Assembly (NCBI RefSeq): GCF_020687205.1
Contig: NZ_JAJEQE010000012.1
Coordinates: forward strand, 1-64,000
Direction of reading: 5' to 3'
Length of the DNA stretch: 64,000 nucleotides
Source of the DNA: Hominisplanchenecus faecis
GTDB taxonomy: Bacteria; Bacillota; Clostridia; Lachnospirales; Lachnospiraceae
Shown here: in pieces, positions 45,412-53,099 of the stretch
Layout: each line of letters begins with the position of its first letter
How positions within the stretch are numbered: the first letter of the stretch is position 1
Notes under the pieces: model-generated
Seen by the model: the letters and a program-made list of their open reading frames with translations, nothing else
Databases searched by the model: none
What the model was told of the DNA's origin: nothing
Made by a program: the position numbers and the translations under genes

Positions 45412-46149
45412 ATGAAATACCAGAAATTATTAAGTCTCACCCGTCAGGCAGTCGATACTTACCAGATGATCGACGAAGGAGACCACATCGCAGTCGGCAT
45501 TTCCGGAGGAAAAGACAGCCTGACGCTTCTGTGTGCACTCTATGGCCTGAAACGCTTTTATCCGAAATCGTTTGATCTGACTGCCATCACCGTGAACCTT
45601 GGTTTCCAGAATCTTGATTTGGAGCCAATCAAAAGAATATGCCGGACGCTTGAAATTCCCTATAAAATCGTGGATACACAGATTGCCCGGATCATTTTTG
45701 AAGAACGCCGTGAAAACAACCCATGTTCTTTGTGTGCTAAAATGAGAAAAGGCGCTCTCAATGCTGCCATTAAAGAACTTGGCTGCAATAAGATCGCCTA
45801 CGCACATCATAAGGATGATGTGATCGAGACTATGCTTCTGTCTCTTCTTTATGAAGGACGCTTTTACTCGTTCCCACCGAAAACATATTTAGATCAAATG
45901 GATCTGACTGTGATCCGTCCGCTGTTTTTTGTCGATGAAGCGGATGTGATCGGATTCTGGCATAAATATCAGCTCCCGGTTGCCAAAAGTCCCTGTCCGG
46001 CTGACGGACATACACGCCGCGAGTACAGCAAACAGCTTCTGCGTCAGTTGAACCTAGAAAATCCTGGTGTCAAAAACCGGATGTTTACTGCCATTCTCAA
46101 TGCGGAACTTTCTGACTGGCCGGATCGTATAATCCCTGACCGCCACTGA
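45412..46149 (+). CDS. ttcA: TtcA-family tRNA thiolation ATPase
   Basis: This 245-aa PP-loop enzyme resembles TtcA, which adds sulfur to C32 of tRNA. The PP-loop is VGISGGKDSLTLLCALYGL. A C-x-x-C pair lies in NPCSLCAKMRKGALN, and the third Cys candidate is in AKSPCPADGHTRREY. NKIAYAHHKDDVIETMLLSL is the usual adenylation-domain block. In TtcA the Cys residues hold an Fe-S cluster. AAGGAG precedes the ATG. The gene ends 53 bp inside the convergent PHP gene. Confidence 0.85.
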   Translation: MKYQKLLSLTRQAVDTYQMIDEGDHIAVGISGGKDSLTLLCALYGLKRFYPKSFDLTAITVNLGFQNLDLEPIKRICRTLEIPYKIVDTQIARIIFEERRENNPCSLCAKMRKGALNAAIKELGCNKIAYAHHKDDVIETMLLSLLYEGRFYSFPPKTYLDQMDLTVIRPLFFVDEADVIGFWHKYQLPVAKSPCPADGHTRREYSKQLLRQLNLENPGVKNRMFTAILNAELSDWPDRIIPDRH

Positions 46150-46927
46150 TGGAAAGCGGAAGATATTTTCGCTGCTTTCTGCGTTTGTTGTATTTGGCAA
46201 AACCGGCCACTTTGTTGTAGACCCAGAAAGAATACAACAGCAGATCGTTCGCCTTGCCGATTTTTTCTTTGGTCGTACCATGATAATACGTGCCGCCTGC
46301 CTTGATCGGTGCTCTGCGTTTCACTTGCTCGATCAGATCGGATTCTGTATGGATCGGTTCACGAAATTCTGTATATGCCGTTCCAATGCAGTCCGCTTTG
46401 TGAGAATCACTGCCGCCAAACTCTGCCAGAAAGTACTTTCTGGCCGCCTTCTTTGCTTCCTGATTCCGTTCTTCCACTTCACAGGAATTGTATGCCTCAA
46501 GGAAATCAAACTCCTGCATGATCTTCGGATTTCGCTGATATTTCTTAGAACTTCCAAAACTTAAATATTTCTCTCCAAACGGATGTGCCGGTCCGAGAAT
46601 TCCTCCGTAAGCATGTACGACCCTGGTCAGCAATTCTACCGGCATCCCCCGCATTTCCAAAATACGCGGCTTTACACCTTCCGGCAGAATTACCAGAAAA
46701 TGTCCTGCATTGTTTGTATCATACTCAATTCCCTTCAGCACTACGAAGTCCGTATACTTTTTTCCTTTGATGTGATCTCTCCAGTATCTGTAACCATTAT
46801 AAGAATTATGGTCAGATACCAACATTCCCTGATAACCTTTTTCCTTCAAAATGCGAATATATTCTTCAATTCCGACTTTTCCATCCAAAGATCCCTCTTT
46901 TGTATGGCAATGCATATCAAATTTCAC
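46097..46927 (-). CDS. PHP domain phosphoesterase
   Basis: This metal-dependent phosphoesterase of about 276 aa belongs to the PHP superfamily. The motifs are KFDMHCHTKEGSLDG, VSDHNSYNGY, LGPAHPFGEKY and EFGGSDSHKAD, giving the His/Asp metal ligands. Substrate cannot be read from sequence; relatives cleave nucleotides or 3',5'-bisphosphates. The start is GTG at 46927, since AAGGAG is correctly placed there. The longer frame to 46975 lacks a site. Its 3' end overlaps the 3' end of ttcA by 53 bp, tail to tail. Confidence 0.82.
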   Translation of the reverse strand: MKFDMHCHTKEGSLDGKVGIEEYIRILKEKGYQGMLVSDHNSYNGYRYWRDHIKGKKYTDFVVLKGIEYDTNNAGHFLVILPEGVKPRILEMRGMPVELLTRVVHAYGGILGPAHPFGEKYLSFGSSKKYQRNPKIMQEFDFLEAYNSCEVEERNQEAKKAARKYFLAEFGGSDSHKADCIGTAYTEFREPIHTESDLIEQVKRRAPIKAGGTYYHGTTKEKIGKANDLLLYSFWVYNKVAGFAKYNKRRKQRKYLPLSISGGQGLYDPASQKVPH

Positions 46928-46989
46928 AAGAAACTCCTTCCTGAAACGCTCTTTGTACTGAAAAACCACATTCACAGAACGCTGGTTTT

Positions 46990-47439
46990 TCAGCTTCTTT
47001 CCTGTCTGCGACGTGCATGACGTTCCTTCTGTTCATCTGCTTCTCTTTTTCTGTGACTTTTTTTCTCTCTCTTATCTTTTCCCTTTTCTTCTGTGACATC
47101 CGATGTCTCTGAAATATTTTCTGCCGGTTTTTCAAGCAGAAAAACACTGTAGCCTGCTGCCAGTGCCGCAAGTGATGAAACCGGATATACCCACCAGTCT
47201 TCCCGGTGCAGCAGCGTCTTTATAACAAAAAACATCAGTACTGCACAGACCAGAAACAGCCCCGACCGGTAAAACCGAAAAGCCAGTATACCCAGGATCA
47301 CCGCACAGACTGCACCGATTCCGAGACACAGTCTCACATTTGCGAACAGTACACGGCTCAGCTGATATCCGACAACCATTCCCGTACATGCTGCTATTAC
47401 ACAGAACAGCAGCTTTCGAAATCCCTGAAATATGTTCAT
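46990..47439 (-). CDS. Small membrane protein with basic tail
   Basis: I do not recognise a family. The 149-aa product has about four hydrophobic segments in residues 8-105 (KLLFCVIAACTGMVVGYQLS and LGIGAVCAVILGILAF among them). A highly charged tail follows, rich in Lys, Arg and Glu (KGKDKREKKSHRKREADEQK). Such tails often touch RNA or the membrane face. It is 62 bp upstream of the PHP gene on the same strand. GGAGG lies 12 bases before the ATG, a long spacing. Confidence 0.6.
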   Translation of the reverse strand: MNIFQGFRKLLFCVIAACTGMVVGYQLSRVLFANVRLCLGIGAVCAVILGILAFRFYRSGLFLVCAVLMFFVIKTLLHREDWWVYPVSSLAALAAGYSVFLLEKPAENISETSDVTEEKGKDKREKKSHRKREADEQKERHARRRQERS

Positions 47440-47650
47440 TGTATGTTTTATTCCTCCGTTCTTCTGACACTTCCCTTTTCTCTTGATTGAATAAGCTTCC
47501 CATTTCTATATCACAGCAGAAAATCCATCCAACCGAAATTTTTGTTTTCTACTATTCTTCTCCTGCTAAGAGTATAGCACAGCTGCCTGCTTTTTGCTAC
47601 CTCAATCCCTCAAAAAGCATCTGGACTCTTTTCCCTTCTTTTTCAAGCAA

Positions 47651-47702
47651 AAAAACATCCGTTCTTTCTTCAGATTTTCTCTGATTCTTAAGAACGGATG
47701 CC
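47651..47702 (-). terminator. Terminator after rplY
   Basis: Minus strand GGCATCCGTTCTT pairs with AAGAACGGATG across a 24-nt loop and is followed by TTTTTTTG. Confidence 0.8.
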
Positions 47703-47735
47703 TTTCGCTTTTTATTTCTTATACCACTTTTTATT

Positions 47736-48320
47736 TTATTCTTCTGCTGTCTCTTCTGTCTCTGTCTCCGGTACAACATTATGTACGGCTGTTACCGTTG
47801 CCACAACTGCTTCCGGATCGGTTGACAGATCAATCTCTTTATCTTTTGCAATCTCCAGATCCTTTACACGGATCGTATCGCCGACTTTCATATTTCCAAC
47901 ATCTACTTTTACTTTATCAACCAGTGCTGCCGGCAATGCTTTGTATGCGATCTCACTTAAACCTTCCTGTACAACACCGCTTGCAACTTTCTCTGCATTT
48001 ACCAGAATGACTTCTGCAACGGAATGAACTTTTTCATTGCTTACCAGAGCCTGGAAATCAATCTCATCCACTCTTCTTGCCATTGCATTGTACTGAATGT
48101 CTTTGATCAGGGCATCATACTGTTTGCCGTCTACTTCCAGCATAACCTGACTACCTTTGTTATCTACTTTGAGCAACTGCTCTACATCTTTCTTACTCAG
48201 CTTCAGCATGATAGAATTTTCTATCTCTCTGCCAAATAAGTTACCAGTAACAAATCCTTCTCTTCTCAGTTTCTTTGCTTTTTCATCTGTGCTTCTTTTT
48301 TCAGCTTTTAAAGTATTCAT
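47736..48320 (-). CDS. rplY: 50S ribosomal protein L25 / general stress protein Ctc
   Basis: This is a two-domain L25 (CTC) form of 194 aa that binds 5S rRNA. The N-terminal domain has STDEKAKKLRREGFVTGNLF and MLEVDGKQYDALIKDIQYNA. The TL5-type C-terminal domain has GLSEIAYKALPAALVDKVKV and ends in an acidic tail (TETEETAEE). In B. subtilis Ctc is stress induced; regulation here is not evident. It stands alone, with GGAGG before the ATG and a terminator after the stop. Confidence 0.93.
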   Translation of the reverse strand: MNTLKAEKRSTDEKAKKLRREGFVTGNLFGREIENSIMLKLSKKDVEQLLKVDNKGSQVMLEVDGKQYDALIKDIQYNAMARRVDEIDFQALVSNEKVHSVAEVILVNAEKVASGVVQEGLSEIAYKALPAALVDKVKVDVGNMKVGDTIRVKDLEIAKDKEIDLSTDPEAVVATVTAVHNVVPETETEETAEE

Positions 48321-48519
48321 TTATCTTTTCCTCCAAAAATCTGATTTCTTAGCAGCCTTCAACAAAGAGGTTTTGTTAAGTTCTTTCTTGTTACGCCTAT
48401 ATTATAATCGTTATATAACAAAACGATTAACCAAAAATCAAATTCTTTTCGGCTCTTATTTGTGCATTTTTTTCGTATTTTCTGTAAAGCGGACATTCAC
48501 AATCCGCTTCGCTACTTGC

Positions 48520-49665
48520 TCACCGCTTAGTGCTCTGCACACTTGAAGCGGGGGAATGGTTCTCTGCGTTCAAAAAATAGTACAATTCTTCGGAAGCATC
48601 CGGATTTATTTCTCTTTTCTGAGCCTCCAGCATCCGTTTTACCTTTTTTTCATCGTGGATCAGACGCACACCGCTTACCACCTGACCAATCGCTGTCTTT
48701 CCGGAAACGCTCATTCCAAGCATCCGGAAAAATCTCCTGTTTTCCGTCTCACATCCCGGAATCGGCCGGATATGCACGATTGGGATACCACTGACTGCCG
48801 CTTCGGTAGAAGTCAGTCCTCCCGGTTTCGTAAAGATCACATCACAGGCTTTCAGATAAAGAGGCATCTTTTTTGTGTAACCGACAAGCGTTACCTCTTT
48901 TCTGTTTTTATATTTCTGCTGAAGCTTTTTCTTTAACTTCTGGTTGCTTCCACAGATGACCACAAGATTTTCCTTTTTGCTTCGCATTGCCAGCAAAAGT
49001 TCCAGGATATGCACGATTGCTTTTGTTCCCATACTTCCTGCCGCCAGCAGAAAATATTTCTTTTCCTGCTCCAGTCCAAGCATATCGCGTGCCTGTTCTC
49101 TGGAAATATCCTCCCGGCACTGCCTGGATACCGGAATACCAAACGCTTTCAGTTTATATGCTGGAATTCCTCTTTTTATGATCTCCGGATGCAGTTTTTT
49201 ATGCGGTGTAATATAATAGTCGCAGTCGGTTTCTTCCCAGAACGGGATACAGGTGTAGTCTGTCATCACGGCCACCGTAAGCGGCAAAGCAAACCCATTT
49301 CTTCGCATATAAGTAATCGTTTCTGCCGGATAAAGATGTGGCATAACGATCGCATCCACCGGATTTTCCTGAAGATATTCTTCCAGATAGCGTGCCATTC
49401 TGGCATTTGCATAATACACCGGAGATTTTTTCATCAGTCGACTTACCACCATTCCAAGTTTATACGCCACGCCAAACATGGCCGGTGCTTTTTTAACAAC
49501 CTTCACATAACCATCCCCGACCAGTTTTGATACTCCTTTTCCGGCAAGAGACAGATAATCCAGCACTTCTGCACATTCACCATGCTCGCGGATTGCTTCT
49601 GCGATCGCCTGTGCCGCCGCATTATGTCCGCCGCCTGTATTACAGGATAAGATTAGCACTTTCAT
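48520..49665 (-). CDS. Diacylglycerol/polyprenol glycosyltransferase (MGDG synthase-like, GT28)
   Basis: This 381-aa GT-B glycosyltransferase resembles MGDG synthases and UgtP. The N-terminus KVLILSCNTGGGHNAAAQAI and AVMTDYTCIPFWEETDCDYY are family marks. The donor-binding site is in FTKPGGLTSTEAAVSGIPIV. It probably adds sugar to diacylglycerol for glycolipid or lipoteichoic acid anchors. It overlaps the 3' end of plsY by 26 bp, so lipid synthesis genes are coupled. The last 16 residues (AENHSPASSVQSTKR) lie in a GC-rich foldback and may be a recent extension. Confidence 0.85.
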   Translation of the reverse strand: MKVLILSCNTGGGHNAAAQAIAEAIREHGECAEVLDYLSLAGKGVSKLVGDGYVKVVKKAPAMFGVAYKLGMVVSRLMKKSPVYYANARMARYLEEYLQENPVDAIVMPHLYPAETITYMRRNGFALPLTVAVMTDYTCIPFWEETDCDYYITPHKKLHPEIIKRGIPAYKLKAFGIPVSRQCREDISREQARDMLGLEQEKKYFLLAAGSMGTKAIVHILELLLAMRSKKENLVVICGSNQKLKKKLQQKYKNRKEVTLVGYTKKMPLYLKACDVIFTKPGGLTSTEAAVSGIPIVHIRPIPGCETENRRFFRMLGMSVSGKTAIGQVVSGVRLIHDEKKVKRMLEAQKREINPDASEELYYFLNAENHSPASSVQSTKR

Positions 49666-50233
49666 TTGATTTCTCCTCCATCAGATGATGCTTATAGATC
49701 ACAATACACGAAATCAGGACACATCCTAAAAGAATCGCAGGTATGGGAACCAGAGACAGGCAGCCGACACAAAAACAGCCAAAAGTCACAATTGAACGTC
49801 TGCGATGTGAACGGATCTTAAAAACCACCGAAAATAAGATATAAAAAAACGCCAGCAAAAGCACCGGTTTCCAGATTGGAAACAACGCCAGCAGTACCCC
49901 AAAAGAAACTGCAATTCCCTTTCCACCTTTTCTTCCGTGAAAAATTGAGAAGGCATGTCCAAACACCGGTGCCGCCATCACAAGAGCAAAGATCAGCTCC
50001 TCTGTACTATAATTCTGACGATACAGTATCACCGGCAAATATCCCTTGCCCATATCCGCCAGCAATGTCAGAATCCCGCACCAGAATCCGCCAAACACAA
50101 ATGCATTATACGTTCCCGGATTTTCATCCTCTGCAAGTTTTCTGATATCAACGCCCTTCAACAGCCATGTGATGCGATATCCAAACAACATGCTCCCCAA
50201 AAAATATCCAAGAAAAACATATGCCAGTTGCAT
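49640..50233 (-). CDS. plsY: Glycerol-3-phosphate acyltransferase PlsY
   Basis: This 197-aa membrane enzyme transfers acyl from acyl-phosphate to glycerol 3-phosphate, the first step of phospholipid synthesis. Motif 1 appears as FLGYFLGSMLFGYRITWLLK, and motif 2 as GRKGGKGIAVSFGVLLALFP. The loop with ENPGTYNAFVFGG is less canonical than the usual GSGNxGATN motif (DENPGTYN here), so activity or substrate may be altered. It is followed by an overlapping glycosyltransferase gene. Confidence 0.82.
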   Translation of the reverse strand: MQLAYVFLGYFLGSMLFGYRITWLLKGVDIRKLAEDENPGTYNAFVFGGFWCGILTLLADMGKGYLPVILYRQNYSTEELIFALVMAAPVFGHAFSIFHGRKGGKGIAVSFGVLLALFPIWKPVLLLAFFYILFSVVFKIRSHRRRSIVTFGCFCVGCLSLVPIPAILLGCVLISCIVIYKHHLMEEKSNESANLIL

Positions 50234-50259
50234 CCTTCTTTTCCTCCAGCCTCTTTTTC

Positions 50260-50940
50260 TTATTCGAAAGGCAGTTCAAAAGAAATATCGCTTTCCATAT
50301 CTTCCGAATATCCCTCTAACTCCTGTTCGTATTTCTGCAGAGCTTCCGTAACTGCCATCCGCTCCTTTTCCTTTCCGTTTACAAGATACAGATCAGCCGC
50401 CGCCATAAACAGAATATCATTCTCATCTGTACAAGGCGTATCTTCTGAAATATATTTTCTTACAACGTCCTCCGCCCCTTCCAGATCTTTCAGGGTCATT
50501 TTTGCGTACACAAGAGCTGTTGCAGCCATCTCATGCTGATCTTCTGCATACCATTTCTCACAGAATTTCAGTGCTTCTTCCTTTTTATCTTCCGCAGCCA
50601 GAGCTGAAGCGATCCGAAACTTCAAATCTCCCGGATATACTTCCTGCCACTGGAACAGATTCAACAGTTCCTCACATCTTTCCATTAATTTTTCATGTTC
50701 TTCCCTTGCATCCAGCTCGTCCAGATAATCCTCGATCCAGTCTGCCACACCATACGCAAAATCCGTAGCATCATCCATTTTCAGGATCTCAGCTGCATAC
50801 TGCGGATCTTTTTCTCTTCCCTGTGCAACAAGTTGTTTGAAGACGTCATAAGCCTCATCCCACTGAGGACAGTTATCCTCCAGCTCACTCATATAACAAA
50901 TTTCCGTCAATTTATCAAATTTTTTCCATAATTGCTTCAT
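50260..50940 (-). CDS. TPR-like helical protein of unknown function
   Basis: This is a 226-aa acidic, all-helical product with no membrane segment. Repeating helix pairs such as EALKFCEKWYAEDQHEMAAT and ALVYAKMTLKDLEGAEDVVR suggest a tetratricopeptide-like fold. I do not recognise a named family. AGGAG precedes the ATG at 50940. It is 26 bp upstream of plsY and may be in the same transcript. It is the last clear host gene before the integrated element. Confidence 0.6.
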   Translation of the reverse strand: MKQLWKKFDKLTEICYMSELEDNCPQWDEAYDVFKQLVAQGREKDPQYAAEILKMDDATDFAYGVADWIEDYLDELDAREEHEKLMERCEELLNLFQWQEVYPGDLKFRIASALAAEDKKEEALKFCEKWYAEDQHEMAATALVYAKMTLKDLEGAEDVVRKYISEDTPCTDENDILFMAAADLYLVNGKEKERMAVTEALQKYEQELEGYSEDMESDISFELPFE

Positions 50941-51123
50941 TTTCTTCTCCTGTTCTTTTTCATAGTTTGTTTTTATGTTTTATTCACGTTTCCATTTTCT
51001 TCATTTTACACATACAGTATTTTTACGTCAAGAATATTCGCCGTATATTTCTTAACAAATCTATCTTTCTTTTTACTTTTATCTCTCATCTTCCTACAAG
51101 GCGATTTTTATCAGCATAAGTAT
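50941..51123. other. AT-rich junction region between host and integrated element
   Basis: I see no ORF and no RNA gene. The stretch is pyrimidine-rich. The left attachment site of the integrated element should lie here or nearby, but the matching right end is outside the window, so the core cannot be identified. Confidence 0.4.
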
Positions 51124-51149
51124 AAAAATAGCACGCATCTCTGCGTACT
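51124..51149 (-). terminator. Hairpin repeat at the left end of the cassette region
   Basis: AAAAATAGCACGCAT, then CTCTGCGTACT. It matches 52813-52838 at 24 of 26 positions. GCACGCA and TGCGT(A)C pair, and on the minus strand the tail is TATTTTTATA. Confidence 0.65.
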
Positions 51150-51161
51150 ATACTCCTTTAA

Positions 51162-51402
51162 TCAAATACAGTTATTTTCATAAATTCTATCATATACTTT
51201 CTGAGCTTCTCGTCCAAACTCATTGTAATCATAATAATCTGGTGGTGCAAATCCTTTTCTATCAATACAATCCCCAATAGCATCCAATATTTGTCTGACC
51301 TTCCCCTGAAGAATCCATCGGTGTATAGCAGTCGTCTGTCGTTTTCTTCGGTTTGAATTTTTCAACAAATTCTTCATAAGTTTTGCTTTTTATGTTTCTC
51401 AC
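51162..51402 (-). pseudogene. Chimeric phage gene remnant (adenine-methylase-like start)
   Basis: One minus-strand frame from 51402 reads KSKTYEEFVEKFKPKKTTDD followed by CYTP. I recognise this as the start of phage DNA adenine-methylase-like proteins, which continue with a Pro and VY; here it runs out of frame and stops at 51262. A second frame (to 51162) ends GFAPPDYYDYNEFGREAQKV. The join looks like two gene ends stuck together. It shares its upstream leader with the toxin fragment at 52.8 kb. It is not functional as a methylase. Confidence 0.5.
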
Positions 51403-51427
51403 CTCCTTAAAAAAGGGTACAAAAATA
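51394..51427. repeat. 34-bp junction repeat, copy 1
   Basis: GTTTCTCACCTCCTT, then AAAAAAGGGTACAAAAATA. It is identical to 52786-52819 except for one base. On the minus strand it contains AAGGAGGTGAGAAAC, a ribosome-site-like leader, and it follows a hairpin (51427-51450). Confidence 0.8.
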
Positions 51428-51454
51428 CCACCAGTCGAAAGACCAGTGGTAAAA

Positions 51455-51769
51455 CTACGGAACTAATTCCGTTATTCCCTTTGCTGCTTTATATAACCTT
51501 TGCATAATGCTGTTTTCGCTCAGATATTCAAGACCTTTTAAAGTGATACGGATGTCATCGATATCCACACTGGTTCCACCTGCTACATATTTCTGTATCT
51601 TTACCCCTTTTATATATCCTGCATCCAACAACATTTCCATGTATTTATTCCAACGTTCATCAGAAATCTTCAATGCTTCCGGGCTGATGCTGTCCGGATT
51701 AAACTTCTCCAGATCCATGGACCTTTCCAGTGTAAAAAGTATTTTGTAAATGATTTTGAAATTGTCCAT
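51455..51769 (-). CDS. YjcQ family phage protein
   Basis: This protein of about 104 aa is of the YjcQ type, a winged-helix fold common in prophages. It begins MDNFKIIYKILFTLERSMDL and has DERWNKYMEMLLDAGYIKGV and RITLKGLEYLSENSIMQRL, the helix and wing that recall PadR/DUF2513-like proteins. Its role is unknown. The upstream gene's TGA overlaps the first codons, so it is translationally coupled. A hairpin follows the stop. Confidence 0.7.
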   Translation of the reverse strand: MDNFKIIYKILFTLERSMDLEKFNPDSISPEALKISDERWNKYMEMLLDAGYIKGVKIQKYVAGGTSVDIDDIRITLKGLEYLSENSIMQRLYKAAKGITELVP

Positions 51770-51774
51770 AAGCA

Positions 51775-52134
51775 TCACCCATCATAGCTTTTCAGCTTCC
51801 ACAATTCGACTTTCGAGCGGATAAATGCAATATCCTTCTCCAGAAGCTCTCTTTCTTCCGGCGTGATGTCGTTGTATTTTCCCATCTCATAGCGTGGGAT
51901 ATGATACGACAACTGCTCCAGTACTCTCTCCTCCAGAATGTCATGCTCCACTTCATAAGCTCCAATAGAAATGATCCAGAGTGCTTCTGATGTGCCAATA
52001 AGCAGCTCATTATCTTCTTCTGTCATCCAGTCTGTGACCTGTCTCGGTGTCCAGCCATAAAATTCTATTAAATTCATGGCATCATGAACTCTGTCTTTAT
52101 ATTCCTGATATGTAAGATCATCTTCTGCTCTCAT
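51775..52134 (-). CDS. Immunity-like acidic protein of the toxin cassette
   Basis: This 119-aa acidic protein has EYKDRVHDAMNLIEFYGWTP and then RQVTDWMTEEDNELLIGTSE. I do not recognise a named family. Its size, low pI and location two genes after a toxin-like fragment suggest an immunity protein. GAGGTG lies 7 bases before the ATG at 52134. It overlaps the YjcQ gene by the stop/start region. Alternatively it is a plain phage protein. Confidence 0.5.
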   Translation of the reverse strand: MRAEDDLTYQEYKDRVHDAMNLIEFYGWTPRQVTDWMTEEDNELLIGTSEALWIISIGAYEVEHDILEERVLEQLSYHIPRYEMGKYNDITPEERELLEKDIAFIRSKVELWKLKSYDG

Positions 52135-52156
52135 ACTTCATCACCTCAAGCATCAT

Positions 52157-52408
52157 CTAATTCGTCTGATAAAAAATGTCATCCCTTATTGATTCCAACA
52201 TGTATGTCTTCGGAGATGCTTCATAGTTTGCGTCCATCCAATATACGGATTCGTCTTCAATATACTCCATGAAATCAATCTCTGTATCAACATCTATTTC
52301 AAAGTTGCCATTCTTCTCTGATTTTAGCACACGCTGAACAAGTTCATTATCCGGATACATTTTTTTAAGAAATTCAATTTGATCACTTTTGAGTTTAAAC
52401 TTTCGCAT
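52157..52408 (-). CDS. Small acidic protein, candidate cognate immunity protein
   Basis: This 83-aa protein begins MRKFKLKSDQIEFLKKMYPD and has a strongly acidic middle (FEIDVDTEIDFMEYIEDESV). It starts 11 bases after the toxin fragment's stop codon, and its ribosome site (TTTAGGAG) overlaps that stop. Tight coupling of this kind is the rule for toxin and immunity pairs. No database family is recalled. Function is inferred from position only. Confidence 0.5.
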   Translation of the reverse strand: MRKFKLKSDQIEFLKKMYPDNELVQRVLKSEKNGNFEIDVDTEIDFMEYIEDESVYWMDANYEASPKTYMLESIRDDIFYQTN

Positions 52409-52419
52409 TTTTTATTCTC

Positions 52420-52827
52420 CTAAATATAGTCGGCGTCTGTTGGATTACATTGTAGCAGTATACCGCTGTCTGGATTTACTGTCACAGTTGCGTATTTTCC
52501 GATATACTTCTGACTTCTTCGCCCCTGCCTGTCGGTCTTCACAGTTCTGACATCTAACAGCGTTTTTAATGCTTCGGATATATCGTCCACTGTTACTCCT
52601 GATCTTAGTTTTCCTGTTTTAGGATCGCTCATGTTTCCAAATTTTTCAGGCTCATTATACTTCATCTGCCTGAAATCCGCAAGGCTTCCTGCATCTTCTT
52701 TCAGGACTTCCCTGTACCGTTCGTACTGGTTCGAATCAATCTTAGCATTTCGCATCATCTCCGGCGTATAGCGTACGTTCTGCTGGTTTCTCACCTCCTT
52801 AAAAATGGGTACAAAAATAGCACGCAT
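52420..52827 (-). CDS. C-terminal piece of a phage minor-head-like protein with toxin-like domain
   Basis: This open frame of up to 135 aa lacks the large N-terminal part of such proteins. The first half (DSNQYERYREVLKEDAGSLA, then DFRQMKYNEPEKF) resembles the linker before the variable tail of phage Mu gpF-like minor head proteins. The second half (SQKYIGKYATVTVNPDSGIL, then LQCNPTDADYI) resembles BECR-fold nuclease domains (barnase, EndoU, colicin E5/D, RelE) carried as phage toxins. That fold call is inference. Start is unclear: the ATG at 52827 lies in a hairpin, and the GTG after AAGGAG is too close to it. A downstream ATG near 52758 is possible. Confidence 0.5.
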   Translation of the reverse strand: MRAIFVPIFKEVRNQQNVRYTPEMMRNAKIDSNQYERYREVLKEDAGSLADFRQMKYNEPEKFGNMSDPKTGKLRSGVTVDDISEALKTLLDVRTVKTDRQGRRSQKYIGKYATVTVNPDSGILLQCNPTDADYI

Positions 52828-52838
52828 TTCTGCGTGCT
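52786..52838. repeat. Junction repeat, copy 2 (complete form)
   Basis: It combines the 34-bp leader repeat (52786-52819) with the hairpin repeat (52813-52838; GCACGCA paired with TGCGTGC). On the minus strand it reads hairpin, TATTTTTGTACC, then AAGGAGGTGAGAAAC. At the other end of the cassette the two halves occur separately, at 51394 and 51124. Confidence 0.75.
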
Positions 52839-53099
52839 TAGGCTATTTCATGAATCATCTGATTTTGAAGGGGCAAAAAAGGGGTAGGATTTTGCCGTTC
52901 TGTTCCGGCACAGAAAAACAAAAAACGACTGAAATCCTTGATTTTACAGGGTTTTCAGTCGTTTTCCTATATATGCATATTGCAAAAAATGCCGCAGACC
53001 GGACTTTCTGAGAAAACCCGGAAAGCCGCATAAACACTGTATTCTTGCTGTTTTCCCTCTCCAAATTTCTCGAAAAGGGGCAGAAAAGGGGCGAAATAA
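52839..53099. other. Gap with a strong terminator and GGGGCA direct repeats
   Basis: AAACGACTGAAA (52935-52946) pairs with TTTTCAGTCGTTTT (about 52964-52977), giving a bidirectional terminator after the sigma factor. AAGGGGCAAAAAAGGGG (about 52869) and AAAGGGGCAGAAAAGGGG (about 53074) are direct repeats on either side. There is no convincing ORF. This is where a phage would carry its terminase and head genes. Confidence 0.5.

Noticed and set aside
48480-48560. Possible eighth copy of the dispersed hairpin element
   Set aside because: AGTAGCGAAGCGGATTGTGA resembles the core, but order and stem partners do not match. It is more likely an unrelated foldback at the glycosyltransferase 3' end.
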